Of a stretch of DNA of 64,000 nt, positions 1 to 7,863 are shown piece after piece. The DNA is from Microvirga ossetica (GTDB taxonomy: Bacteria; Pseudomonadota; Alphaproteobacteria; Rhizobiales; Beijerinckiaceae): positions 2,575,501-2,639,500 of the forward strand of contig NZ_CP016616.1 in the NCBI RefSeq assembly GCF_002741015.1, written 5' to 3'. The position numbers were made by a program, and so were the translations under genes. A model generated the notes under the pieces. That model did no database searches, was not told the origin of the DNA, and saw only the letters and a program-made list of their open reading frames with translations. Positions within the stretch are counted from its first letter, which is position 1, and each line of letters starts with the position of its first letter.

Positions 1-280
1 CGCTCACCCCGATGGAGCCGAAGCTCAGGTTCTCGATCTTCCGGAACGGATCGTAATAGGCGACCACGCCGACACCGGCCATGCCCATCAGGGCGCCGAG
101 GGGGATGGCCACCTTGGCGAATCGCACCCAGCGGGAGTGGCGGCGGGCCTTCCGGAAGGCGCGCGACCGTTCGGCCGGCCTCAAGGCCGGGCTCTCACGC
201 ATGGCGATGCCCTGGATTCCCGTCACTTCGTGCAACCCCTTCCGCCTGACCATCGGCACGGCGCCATGCCGGAGTGTCAT
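1..280 (-). CDS. lptC: LptC, LPS export periplasmic/inner-membrane protein (partial, runs off the left edge)
   Basis: The visible N-terminal part, about 93 residues, has a basic cytoplasmic stretch, one hydrophobic segment (VAIPLGALMGMAGVGVVAYY) and then DPFRKIENLSFGSIGVSG-type sequence. That is the layout of rhizobial LptC, which bridges LptBFG to LptA during lipopolysaccharide export. The gene lies about 50 bp downstream of rnd on the same strand; in many Rhizobiales rnd precedes lptC-lptA-lptB, which supports the call. The start is uncertain: ATG at 280, 253 and 202 are all in frame. The periplasmic beta-jellyroll is outside the window, so the identity rests on the N-terminus and gene order. 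Confidence 0.68.
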   Translation of the reverse strand, partial: MTLRHGAVPMVRRKGLHEVTGIQGIAMRESPALRPAERSRAFRKARRHSRWVRFAKVAIPLGALMGMAGVGVVAYYDPFRKIENLSFGSIGVS

Positions 281-330
281 GGCGATGTTATGACGGATAT
301 GGGTTTTATGCGGGAAAGTTTAAGTGCGCG

Positions 331-945
331 TCAAGAATGGGCAAAAATATCGGTGTCCTCCCAGCCGAGCAGATCGAGCTGGGCCCGGGTCGGTAGGAAG
401 CCGAAGCATTGATGCGCAATGCCGAGCCTGTTCTCGCGCTCCAGCATCCGGTCGAGCTTGTCCTTGAGCGCGTGCAGATGGAGCACGTCCGAGGCGGCAT
501 AGTCGAGCTGGGCCGGCGTGAGCGTGTCTGCGCCCCAATCGGAGGATTGCTGCTGCTTGGACAATTCGATGCCGAGCTGCTCGCGCACCAGATCCTTCAG
601 GCCATGCCGGTCGGTATAGGTGCGCACGAGCCTTGAGGCGACCTTGGTGCAGTAGACCGGGCGCGGCATGATTCCGAAGGTGTGGAACAGAACCGCGAGA
701 TCGAAGCGGGCATAGTGGAAGATCTTGAGCACGCTCTCGTCGGAGAGGACGCGGATCAGGTTCGCCGGCAGCGGCCCGTCCTTCAGGATCTGCACCACGT
801 CGGCCGTGCCGTCCCCAGTCGAGATCTGCACCACGCAGAGCCTGTCCCGGTGGGGATTGAGGCCGAGCGTCTCCGTATCGATGGCGATCGCGGGACCGGG
901 CCTGTAGGTCGCGGGCAGATCGCCGCGATGGAAGCGTGCTGTCAT
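331..945 (-). CDS. rnd: Ribonuclease D, short single-domain form
   Basis: This 204-residue 3'-5' exoribonuclease of the DEDDy family trims the 3' ends of structured RNAs such as tRNA precursors. Exo motif I is IDTETLGL (Asp23, Glu25), motif II is in FHYARFDLAVLF (Asp82), and motif III is Y-A-A-S-D (Tyr149, Asp153). It is about half the length of E. coli RNase D (375 aa) because the HRDC domains are absent, which is usual for the short alphaproteobacterial form. It is probably co-transcribed with the downstream lptC. The ATG at 945 fits the start of the conserved fold. Confidence 0.9.
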   Translation of the reverse strand: MTARFHRGDLPATYRPGPAIAIDTETLGLNPHRDRLCVVQISTGDGTADVVQILKDGPLPANLIRVLSDESVLKIFHYARFDLAVLFHTFGIMPRPVYCTKVASRLVRTYTDRHGLKDLVREQLGIELSKQQQSSDWGADTLTPAQLDYAASDVLHLHALKDKLDRMLERENRLGIAHQCFGFLPTRAQLDLLGWEDTDIFAHS

Positions 946-978
946 GGCAAATCCGAAACTGCGCTGAGAATGGTCCTA

Positions 979-1047
979 GAGCATCGGACCCAAAAGTGGA
1001 ATGCACTTTTCGAGAATCGAAAAGCCCGCGGCCAACGGGGCTTTTCG
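979..1047. repeat. Partial dispersed palindrome and overlapping hairpins in the rnd/sigma-factor interval
   Basis: The 375-base gap between rnd (minus) and the sigma-factor gene (plus) contains GAGCATCGGACCCAAAAGTG at 979-998. The same 20 bases recur at 57086, just outside the IS630 element. The right arm is missing here, so this copy is truncated. Immediately after it, CTTTTCGA (1006-1013) can pair with TCGAAAAG (1017-1024), while CGAAAAGCCC (1018-1027) can instead pair with GGGCTTTTCG (1038-1047). The two hairpins share bases and exclude each other. I see no gene in 946-1320. Confidence 0.6.
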
Positions 1048-1320
1048 TTACTTGGTTGAAGCTGGACTTAAGTGACAACGGCCGTCAAAGCCCCGACGCT
1101 CCCCCTTTGTCACCGTTCGGATAGGGCCTGCCGACGTGCGGATCCTCCGGATTCTCCTCCAGGCACGCTCCAGAAGAGGAAATTTTTCTCTCCCCCCTCG
1201 CGATTCCGACCATGACTCCACGGTTCTTTTCATGGAATATGGCCAAGCTTCGCATAGGTTAATGCGCCTGGTCGCCGGGAGGCTTCTTCTTGCAAGCTCG
1301 AATCGCATGGGGTTGGCAGA

Positions 1321-1872
1321 TTGACGGTCGAAAACTCCCTCAAGCAGCAGATGCTCAATTCGATTCCGCACCTGAGGGCCTTCGCCATCTCCCTCTCCGG
1401 CAGCGTCGACAGGGCCGACGATCTGGTTCAGACCACTCTTCTCAAGGGCCTGAGCAACCTCGACAAGTTCCAGCCCGGCACCAGCATGCAGGCCTGGCTC
1501 TTCACGATCCTGCGCAACGACTTTCTCACGCAGACCCGCCGGAGAAAGCGTGAAGTCGAAGATCCGGAAGGATCCTGGGCCGAAAAGGTCGCCGTGATGC
1601 CGGACCAGGGCGCACATCTCGATTTCACCGACATGATGAAGGCCCTGAGCAAGCTTCCCGTCGACCAGCGTGAGGCGCTCCTGCTCGTCGGCGCCGAGGG
1701 CCTGTCCTACGAGGATGCGGCGCGCATCTGCGGCACGAATATCGGCACCATCAAGAGTCGCATCAACCGGGCCCGCAACCGCCTCACCGAACTGCTGAAA
1801 TTCGATGCCAGCGACGATCTCGGCCCCGATCGTCTCATCAAGGCCGCGCTCCTGATGCACTCCACGCCCTGA
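1321..1872 (+). CDS. ECF-type RNA polymerase sigma factor, EcfG-like
   Basis: A 183-residue group 4 sigma factor. Region 2 spans roughly residues 10-75, with DRADDLVQTTLLKGL and the aromatic stretch AWLFTILRNDFL that helps melt the -10. Region 4 lies at about 105-160, with LPVDQREALLLVGAEGLSY and the recognition helix GTNIGTIKSRINRARNRL. The sequence style (LRAFAISLSG, DRADDLV) is that of EcfG/ECF15 general stress sigma factors, but no phyR or nepR is adjacent. The first in-frame start is TTG at 1321; the next is ATG at 1351. Neither has a clear Shine-Dalgarno. A decayed relative lies at 62407-62576. Confidence 0.85.
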   Translation: MTVENSLKQQMLNSIPHLRAFAISLSGSVDRADDLVQTTLLKGLSNLDKFQPGTSMQAWLFTILRNDFLTQTRRRKREVEDPEGSWAEKVAVMPDQGAHLDFTDMMKALSKLPVDQREALLLVGAEGLSYEDAARICGTNIGTIKSRINRARNRLTELLKFDASDDLGPDRLIKAALLMHSTP

Positions 1873-1963
1873 TCGCCGCACGATGCCCGCCGGCCGAAAC
1901 GGCTGGCCATAGGGTTCGTCACGGCCTACGATCGGCCCCACATCGACCGAGGATTGATAGGCC

Positions 1964-2128
1964 ATGCTCCGCATCTTCTCCCTTGTCGTCCTGACAGCCT
2001 TTACCGTTCCATCCTCTGCGGCGGAGACGCCCGCGGGCGAGACCGTCGTCGCCCAAGACAAGCAGGCTCCGCAGCAAACGCCGAGGCGGGATTGCGAGAG
2101 GAATCGCGACGAGGGCGTCGGCACCTAG
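1964..2128 (+). CDS. Small secreted protein, function unknown
   Basis: A 54-residue ORF. It starts MLRIFSLVVLTAFTVPSSAA, a plausible signal peptide with cleavage after SSAA, and continues as a short hydrophilic tail rich in Glu, Gln, Arg and Asp with one cysteine. It follows the sigma-factor gene by about 90 bp on the same strand and might be transcribed with it. Its last four bases overlap the 3' end of the convergent BrkB-family gene. I do not recognise a family. The regular signal-peptide design is the main reason to keep it. Confidence 0.5.
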   Translation: MLRIFSLVVLTAFTVPSSAAETPAGETVVAQDKQAPQQTPRRDCERNRDEGVGT

Positions 2129-3030
2129 GATTGCGGCGCGGGCGTTCCGCTGTCGGACAGGGCTGAACGGGCGCCCTTCTCGCCTGTCTCGCTGCGCTGG
2201 CGCAGTGCGGCATTGACCTCGGCGCCGAAGATGAAGATCGCCGCTGAAATCTGCAGGAAGATGAGCGCCGTCAGAATGCCCGCGAGACCGGCATAGGTGG
2301 ATTTCAGGTGGGTCATGTTGGCCAGGAACTCGCCATAGAGGCTCGCGCCGGCGAGCCACAGGACGAGGGTTGCCGCGATGCCGGGCACCACGTCCCATGA
2401 GCGGGGCCGGGAATCGGGCAGCCAGAGATGCGCCGCGACGAGGCCGAGCACCAGCACGACGGATGCGAGAGCGTAGCGGACCACGTCGTAGGTGAGGCCC
2501 AGGCTGCGGAGATCGGGCATCGAGTTCACGGTCGCCCGCCAGATCGACGGCCACAGCACCACGAGCACCGACGATGCGACGAGGGCGCCCGCGCCGATGA
2601 GGATGAAAGCCACGCCGATGAGCCGCGCCTGCCACCAGGGCCGGAAGCGCTGCACGCCATAGGCGCGGCACAGGGCGACCCGGAGGCTCTCGACCCCGTT
2701 GGTGGCAACGAGAAGGGTCAGCACGATGCTGATCGTCAGCACGTTCCGGCGTGGGATCAGAACCTTGTCGGCCTCCCGCGCCAGGGGGCCGGCCACGCCC
2801 TCGGGCCAGAAGTCGAAGAGCAGATGGACGATATGGGTCGAGATGCGCCCTGCTCCGAGGAAGGCCGCGAGCGCCGCGACGCAGATTAGAAAGGGAAACA
2901 GCGCGATCACCAGCGAGAGCGCCACATGGCTCGCCATGGCCAGGCCGTCGTTGCGCGCAAAGCTCCGGCCGGCATGGGCGACGGCCGCAAGGACGGATCG
3001 GGCGCGGAGAAGGAAGGGAGCGAAGCGCAT
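2125..3030 (-). CDS. YihY/BrkB family integral membrane protein
   Basis: A 301-residue inner-membrane protein with about six hydrophobic segments. It opens with a basic stretch and the family signature F-x-R-N-D-G-L-A-M-A-S-H-V-A-L-S before the first membrane span. The family (once called ribonuclease BN, then BrkB) has no firmly established activity. ATG 3030 is chosen because homology begins there; the reading frame stays open to 3447 without family-like sequence. The gene stands alone between the convergent small ORF and the divergent cyclase gene. Confidence 0.85.
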   Translation of the reverse strand: MRFAPFLLRARSVLAAVAHAGRSFARNDGLAMASHVALSLVIALFPFLICVAALAAFLGAGRISTHIVHLLFDFWPEGVAGPLAREADKVLIPRRNVLTISIVLTLLVATNGVESLRVALCRAYGVQRFRPWWQARLIGVAFILIGAGALVASSVLVVLWPSIWRATVNSMPDLRSLGLTYDVVRYALASVVLVLGLVAAHLWLPDSRPRSWDVVPGIAATLVLWLAGASLYGEFLANMTHLKSTYAGLAGILTALIFLQISAAIFIFGAEVNAALRQRSETGEKGARSALSDSGTPAPQS

Positions 3031-3229
3031 CGTCGGTCCGGCGGGAGGGATCGGCAGATCGAGCGAGGTGGACGATCCTGCGCGATCCGACCTCTTGATG
3101 CGATCCGCAGCACGCGATGACAAGGCCCAATATGTCTCACACCGGGACGGGCGCTTCCCGGTGTAAAACCTCACGGACCACTTCCCTTGCGTCACACTTG
3201 TCTGGACTACCCTTCCGAGAGGCCGCAGA

Positions 3230-5011
3230 ATGGACATCGGGCGGGGTGCCGGGAGCTGCATGAGCCCGCAGAGGAAGGTCGAGAGGCGGCTCGCCGCCAT
3301 CTTCGCTGCCGACGTGGCAGGATACTCGCGGCTGATGGAGGCCGACGAGGCGGGGACCCTGCGCGCGCTCACGGCCCGTCGCGAGATCATGGACGCGCTC
3401 ATCGACGAGCATGGCGGCCGGATCGCCAACACCGCGGGCGACAGCATCCTGGCCGAATTCCCGAGCGCGGTCGATGCGGTTCAATGCGCCGTCGACATCC
3501 AGGACCGGCTGGACCTGGAACCGGAGGGCCGAAACCTGAGGTTTCGCATCGGCGTGCACGTGGGCGACGTGGTCGTGCGGGAGGGCGACCTTCTCGGCGA
3601 CGGCGTCAATGTCGCGGCGCGCCTGCAGGAGCTGGCCTATCCCGGATCCGTCTGCATGTCGGAGGTGGCCTATGCCTATGTGCGCAAGCTCCTGCCCCTC
3701 ACGTTCAGCGATCTCGGGCTCCAGCGCGTGAAGAACATGGAGGAGCCGGTCAGGGCGTATGCGGTCAAGTCCGGCCATCATACATCGGCAGGTGCGGATC
3801 ATGCCAAGACTCTGCCGCTGCCGGACAAGCCCTCGATCGCCGTGCTTCCCTTCACCAACCTGAGCGGCGACCCGGAGCAGGAATATTTCGCCGACGGCCT
3901 GGTCGAGGACATCATCACGGGCCTGAGCCGGGTGCGGTCGTTCTTCGTGATCGCCCGCAACTCGTCCTTCACCTACAAGGGCCGCGCCGTCGATGTCCGG
4001 CAGATCTCCCGCGAGCTCGGCGTTCACTACGTGCTGGAGGGCAGCATCCGGAAGGTGGGATCTCGCGTGCGTATCGTCGGCCAGCTCATCGACGGCATGA
4101 CCGGGCATCATGTCTGGGCCGAGCGCTTCGACGGCGACATGAGCGACATCTTCGAATTACAGGACCGGGTGACGGAAAGCGTCGTCGGCGCGGTCGAGCC
4201 GAGCATCCGGTTCGAGGAGATCCGGCTCGCGCACAACAAGCCGACGATCTCCGTCACGGCCTACGATCTCTACCTGCGCGCTCTGCCCGGCTTCTACAGG
4301 ATGACCCAGGATGGCTTCGCCGATGCCCGCAAGCTCACGAACGAGGCCTTGAGCGTCGATCCCGGCTTCACCCTCGCCAAGGCGCTCGGCGCCTATATCC
4401 GCAGCATCTCGGTGAGCCAGTGCTGGCACGAGCCCGACGACATCCGCGTCGCGATCCGGATGGCGCGCGAGGTGATGGCGGAAGCGCGCGACGACCCGAC
4501 CAGCCTGCGCTTCGCCGCCCAGGTGCTCGCCTACAGCGCGAAGGACTACGAGACGGCGCTCAGCGCCATCGAGCGCTCGCTCTTCCTCAACCCGAACTCG
4601 GCCCAGAGCTATACCAGCAGCGGATGGGTCAACACCCATGCCAGCCGCCCGCTCATCGCCATCGACCATTTCCACAAGGCGATGCGGTTAAGCCCGGTCG
4701 ATCCGGAGAAGGGCATCGCGCTGTCCGGCATCGGCATGAGCTACCTCATGCTCGAGCAGTTCGAGGATGCGCTCAAATGGGGCGAGACGGCTTTGCGCGA
4801 AATGCCCGGCTACGGTTCGTCCTATCGGGTCGTGATCGGTGCCCTCGTGGGGCTCGGGCGTCTGGACGAGGCCAAGGTCGCGGCGGACCGGCTGATGGAG
4901 GCTTTCCCGACCTACACGCTGACCCTGCAGCGGCAGATCAATCCCTGGCGCGACCAAGCCTTCGGGCAGCGCTATCTCGATGCGCTCCAGATCGCCGGTA
5001 TTCCCGAATAG
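3230..5011 (+). CDS. Class III adenylate/guanylate cyclase with TolB-like and TPR regions
   Basis: A 593-residue protein. The class III cyclase catalytic domain (about residues 19-190) contains FAADVAGYSRLME and AGDSILAEF, whose aspartates (Asp28, Asp71) fit the metal-binding positions. It is followed by a region starting KPSIAVLPFTNLSGDPEQEYF (about 200-335), a TolB-like module common behind such cyclases, and then by TPR-type helical repeats to the end. No membrane span is evident, so it is probably cytosolic and makes cAMP in response to an unknown signal. GAGAGG about 7 bases before ATG 3230 supports that start; ATG 3260 is an alternative. Confidence 0.85.
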   Translation: MDIGRGAGSCMSPQRKVERRLAAIFAADVAGYSRLMEADEAGTLRALTARREIMDALIDEHGGRIANTAGDSILAEFPSAVDAVQCAVDIQDRLDLEPEGRNLRFRIGVHVGDVVVREGDLLGDGVNVAARLQELAYPGSVCMSEVAYAYVRKLLPLTFSDLGLQRVKNMEEPVRAYAVKSGHHTSAGADHAKTLPLPDKPSIAVLPFTNLSGDPEQEYFADGLVEDIITGLSRVRSFFVIARNSSFTYKGRAVDVRQISRELGVHYVLEGSIRKVGSRVRIVGQLIDGMTGHHVWAERFDGDMSDIFELQDRVTESVVGAVEPSIRFEEIRLAHNKPTISVTAYDLYLRALPGFYRMTQDGFADARKLTNEALSVDPGFTLAKALGAYIRSISVSQCWHEPDDIRVAIRMAREVMAEARDDPTSLRFAAQVLAYSAKDYETALSAIERSLFLNPNSAQSYTSSGWVNTHASRPLIAIDHFHKAMRLSPVDPEKGIALSGIGMSYLMLEQFEDALKWGETALREMPGYGSSYRVVIGALVGLGRLDEAKVAADRLMEAFPTYTLTLQRQINPWRDQAFGQRYLDALQIAGIPE

Positions 5012-5020
5012 GCGCGTAGG

Positions 5021-5776
5021 TCACGACTGCCTGCTGCGGGCCTCGTTGGCGAGGCGGATGAGCATCGGGCGCACCTCGTGCGGGCCGGAGAGCGTCTTCG
5101 GGAAGGCAAGCCGCAGGATCTCGTCGCCGAGCGCCATCTGGATCCCTTCCGGATCGATGCCGATCATGTGCCAGGCGCCTTCGCGCGCCCCGCAGAGCTG
5201 CGTCGCATAAAGCGCGATCGCGTCGGCGTGATCGCTGTTCATGTGCTCCACAGCTCCCGCCTCGAAATCGTAGAAGTCGAAGAAGCCGGAGACATCGGCG
5301 AGCAGATCCTCCGCCGCCATGCGATAGGCCTTGCCGAAGCCGCCGTTGAGGCTGCCGGACAGAACCTTGAGGCGCCAGAAGGCGAAGTCCGGAAAGTCGA
5401 CGTAAAGCTCGGCCTTCGGATGCTGCAGCAGATAGCGGCGGCGGATATCAGCCGCCTCGTCGCTCTCACGCTCGAGGCGCTCAGCCCGCGCCACGAGGGT
5501 CAGGCGCGGATGCGCCAGCGGGTCGCCCTTGCCGATGGAGGAGAGCAGCAGCGAGCAGCGCGGATCGGCTTCCAGCAGGCGTGTGTGAGCGGAAAGCTGC
5601 GAGGTGAGAATGACCGGAGAGCCGTCGAGATCCGTTCCCACCTGAACGAGGCTCGCGAACGGCGTGCCGCTCTCGGCATCGTTGGTGGCGAGCGCGCCCG
5701 AGCGCGCGGTGCGCATCAGCTTTTTTGCCAGCGCACGGGCCTCGTCGTCGACGGGCAGGACCGGATCCTTTGCCAT
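5021..5776 (-). CDS. hugZ: HugZ-like heme utilisation protein (PNPOx-like fold)
   Basis: A 251-residue protein with an N-terminal pyridoxamine-phosphate-oxidase-like split barrel (ARALAKKLMRTARSGALAT, then TPFASLV) and a C-terminal DUF2470-type domain containing EHMNSDHADAIALYA. HugZ proteins bind and degrade heme to release iron in the cytoplasm. It is the last gene of a minus-strand set with hutX and an HmuQ-like monooxygenase, opposite hmuTUV, which fits the heme role. Its stop lies 10 bases from that of the convergent cyclase gene. Confidence 0.88.
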   Translation of the reverse strand: MAKDPVLPVDDEARALAKKLMRTARSGALATNDAESGTPFASLVQVGTDLDGSPVILTSQLSAHTRLLEADPRCSLLLSSIGKGDPLAHPRLTLVARAERLERESDEAADIRRRYLLQHPKAELYVDFPDFAFWRLKVLSGSLNGGFGKAYRMAAEDLLADVSGFFDFYDFEAGAVEHMNSDHADAIALYATQLCGAREGAWHMIGIDPEGIQMALGDEILRLAFPKTLSGPHEVRPMLIRLANEARSRQS

Positions 5777-5801
5777 GTCGCCTCTCCGCTTCGCCGCTCA
5801 G

Positions 5802-6311
5802 TTACTCGGTGTCGCGGTATCGCGCGCGCAACGCCTCGAACCGGGCGACCTGATCCGCCTTGAGAGTATGGTCCTTGTTGTAGCCGACGTAAATCTTGAA
5901 CATCGCGCCGCCCTCCTCGTTGACGAAGTGCAGGGAGCAGGAGCGGGTGCCGAAATAGGGCCGGTCGACGAAATAGATGAACCGGCAGCGATCCATCCGG
6001 AAATGCCCGCCGATGGGGCTGTCGCCGTGGACGTTGAAATAGCCGTGGCCGAACTCGCCCGGCACGATCGTGCCTTCGCTCTCGAAGAACCCGTCCTGGG
6101 TATGCACGACGAAGGTGAGCTCGCCCCAGCCGGTGAGGTCGCTCCAGATAGCCTCGAAAAGCGCGCCCGGAACGCGCGATGTCGTCCCCTGCGGCAGGCG
6201 ATCGAGCACGGTCTGGAAGGGAACGTCGCGCGTTTCGGCAATCGTCTCCAGGACGCCGTCGGGACTGGCGGCGAGATCCTGTTGGACGAGGTCTTCTGCA
6301 CTCTGCATCAC
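5802..6311 (-). CDS. hutX: HutX-type cytosolic heme carrier
   Basis: A 169-residue protein of the HutX/HuvX family, which carries heme in the cytoplasm and hands it to degrading enzymes. Family features are the helical N-terminus (EDLVQQDLAASPDGVLETIA), the central VVHTQDGFFESEG and FHLRMD-like strand (GGHFRMDRCRFIYFV), and the final FKIYVGYNKDHTLKADQVARF. It lies 4 bases from the HmuQ-like gene upstream and 25 bases from hugZ downstream, so the three are almost certainly one transcript. Confidence 0.87.
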   Translation of the reverse strand: MMQSAEDLVQQDLAASPDGVLETIAETRDVPFQTVLDRLPQGTTSRVPGALFEAIWSDLTGWGELTFVVHTQDGFFESEGTIVPGEFGHGYFNVHGDSPIGGHFRMDRCRFIYFVDRPYFGTRSCSLHFVNEEGGAMFKIYVGYNKDHTLKADQVARFEALRARYRDTE

Positions 6312-6315
6312 GATG

Positions 6316-6654
6316 CTACTCCGCGGCCGTCGCGTGGCGGCCGATGGTCTGGATGACCTCGAAGCCCTCGAACTCGGGATGGCCGAGGGTCAGCGGCTTG
6401 TTGGATCCAGTATTGGACCGGCTGTGCGAGGCGCGGAACTGCTCCGAGCGCGTCCAGGCCTCGAAATGCGCCCGCGAGGCCCAAACCGTGTGCGAGGAAT
6501 AGAGCACGTGGTCCTCGCGCTCGGGACCGCGCAGCATGTGGAATTCGACGAAGCCGTCGAGCTCGTGCAGGCGGCTCTCCCGGGAGAGCCAGAGCTGCTC
6601 GAAATCCTGCGTGGCGTCTTTAAGAACCTTGAAGCGGTTCATGGCGATGAACAT
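6316..6654 (-). CDS. Antibiotic-biosynthesis-monooxygenase-fold heme-degrading protein (HmuQ/IsdG-like)
   Basis: A 112-residue single ABM domain (ferredoxin-like barrel). It begins MFIAMNRFKVLKDATQDFEQ and includes LDGFVEFHMLRG, VLYSSHTVWASRAHFEAWT and SEQFRASH. IsdG, IsdI and HmuQ share this fold and convert heme to a tetrapyrrole plus iron. ATG 6654 was chosen over the upstream frame because AAGGAG sits 8-10 bases before it. It is the first gene of the minus-strand heme operon and diverges from hmuT. HmuQ is an inference from fold and context. Confidence 0.8.
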   Translation of the reverse strand: MFIAMNRFKVLKDATQDFEQLWLSRESRLHELDGFVEFHMLRGPEREDHVLYSSHTVWASRAHFEAWTRSEQFRASHSRSNTGSNKPLTLGHPEFEGFEVIQTIGRHATAAE

Positions 6655-6851
6655 GGCGCTCTCCTTTTGCCGAGCCGGCCTCGATGCAGCCGGGCGCGCC
6701 AAAAGCCCATCCTGCATGTCTTCCGATTCGTTCACGATGATGGTGGCGACAGCCTGGCATCGCCCTCCCTCCCGATACGGGAGGGTTTACACGCGATAGC
6801 CAAATCAAGTAACTGCGTCAATATTGGCTCTGATGGATGTAGTTTTGGAGA

Positions 6852-6901
6852 GTTCTAAACTACGAATTCATAGTCATGATGCGTCAATTCTAATTTAGAA
6901 C
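6852..6901. promoter_or_regulatory. AT-rich operator region with ICE/Irr-like inverted repeats between the two heme operons
   Basis: The interval between the divergent heme operons (6655-6993) is far richer in A+T than its surroundings. It contains GTTCTAAA at 6852-6859 and TTTAGAAC at 6894-6901. The latter is part of the interrupted palindrome TTCTAA-T-TTAGAA (6888-6900). Rhizobial iron control elements bound by Irr are built from such TTAGAA/TTCTAA half-sites, so control of both operons by iron or heme status is likely. That Irr binds here is inference from motif and location. Confidence 0.55.
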
Positions 6902-6993
6902 AAGTAAAAACTAGAGATTTCCGTGTGAAACCAGCTCTCGTTGCCGGGTGCAGCGACGAGCGATCCGATCCCGTTCACGTCTCAGGCCCAACC

Positions 6994-7863
6994 ATGACCA
7001 TGCTGTCGCGTCGCACCCTGCTTCTCGCATCGCCTCTCCTGTTCTGCGCATCGCATCTGCGCGCCGATCCGTCCCACCGGATCGTCAGCATCGGCGGAGC
7101 CGTGACCGAGATCCTCTATCGCCTGGGGCGGCAGGACGAGATCGTCGGCGTGGATTCAACGAGCCTCTTTCCGGAAGAGGCGCTGAAGACGAAGAAGAAT
7201 GTCGGCTACGTCCGCCAGCTCGGCGCCGAGGGCGTGCTGTCCCTCAACCCGACGCTCGTCATCGCCTCGGAGGGTGCAGGCCCCCCCGATTCCCTGCGCC
7301 TGATCGAGCAGGCGGGCGTGTCGATCGTCCGCGTCACGGACGAACCGAGCGCGGCCGGAATCGCGAAGCGGGTCGAGACCGTCGCCAAGGCCGTGGACGC
7401 TCCGGACAGGGGCGCCGCGCTCGTGGCCGAGATCGAGAAGGGATTTAAGCAATTGGCCGAGGCGAAGGCGCGGGTGACGCGGCCGGCCAAGGCCCTCTTC
7501 GTGCTCTCGCTGCAGAACGGGCGCCCGCTCGTCGGCGGCCAGGGCACCACAGCGGATGCCATGCTCGCGCTCGCCGGCGCCACCAATGTCGCCTCTTCCC
7601 TCACCGGCTGGAAGCCCCTGTCCGACGAGGGACTGATCGCGGCGGCGCCCGACGCCATCGTGATGATGAATCACGGCCCCGGCGGCGCGGCGTCCGATCC
7701 CTTCGCCTATCCCGCTTTCGCCGCGACGCCGGCCGCGGCGCAGCGGCGCGTGATCGTCATGGATTCGCTCTACCTGCTCGGCTTCGGCCCGCGCACACCC
7801 GATGCGGCGCGCGACCTGATGGCGTCGCTTCATGCCGATCAGGTCGTCGCAGTCAAGCCATGA
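6994..7863 (+). CDS. hmuT: Heme ABC transporter, periplasmic binding protein HmuT
   Basis: A 289-residue class III periplasmic binding protein. A twin-Arg-like start (LSRRTLLLASPLLFCASHLRA) gives the signal peptide, followed by HRIVSIGGAVTEILYRLG, typical of HmuT/BtuF proteins. VDSTSLFPEEA and YVRQLGAEGVLSLNPTLVI complete the N-lobe. It delivers heme to HmuUV. ATG 6994 is preferred; ATG 7000 and GTG 6925 are also in frame. The stop overlaps the hmuU start (ATGA), so translation is probably coupled. No TonB-dependent heme receptor gene is present nearby. Confidence 0.9.
   Translation: MTMLSRRTLLLASPLLFCASHLRADPSHRIVSIGGAVTEILYRLGRQDEIVGVDSTSLFPEEALKTKKNVGYVRQLGAEGVLSLNPTLVIASEGAGPPDSLRLIEQAGVSIVRVTDEPSAAGIAKRVETVAKAVDAPDRGAALVAEIEKGFKQLAEAKARVTRPAKALFVLSLQNGRPLVGGQGTTADAMLALAGATNVASSLTGWKPLSDEGLIAAAPDAIVMMNHGPGGAASDPFAYPAFAATPAAAQRRVIVMDSLYLLGFGPRTPDAARDLMASLHADQVVAVKP

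Noticed and set aside
3187..5019. 610-codon ORF in another frame over the cyclase gene
   Set aside because: Shadow frame, Arg/Pro/Gly-rich as expected for an off-frame reading of high-GC DNA; the cyclase frame has all domain signatures.
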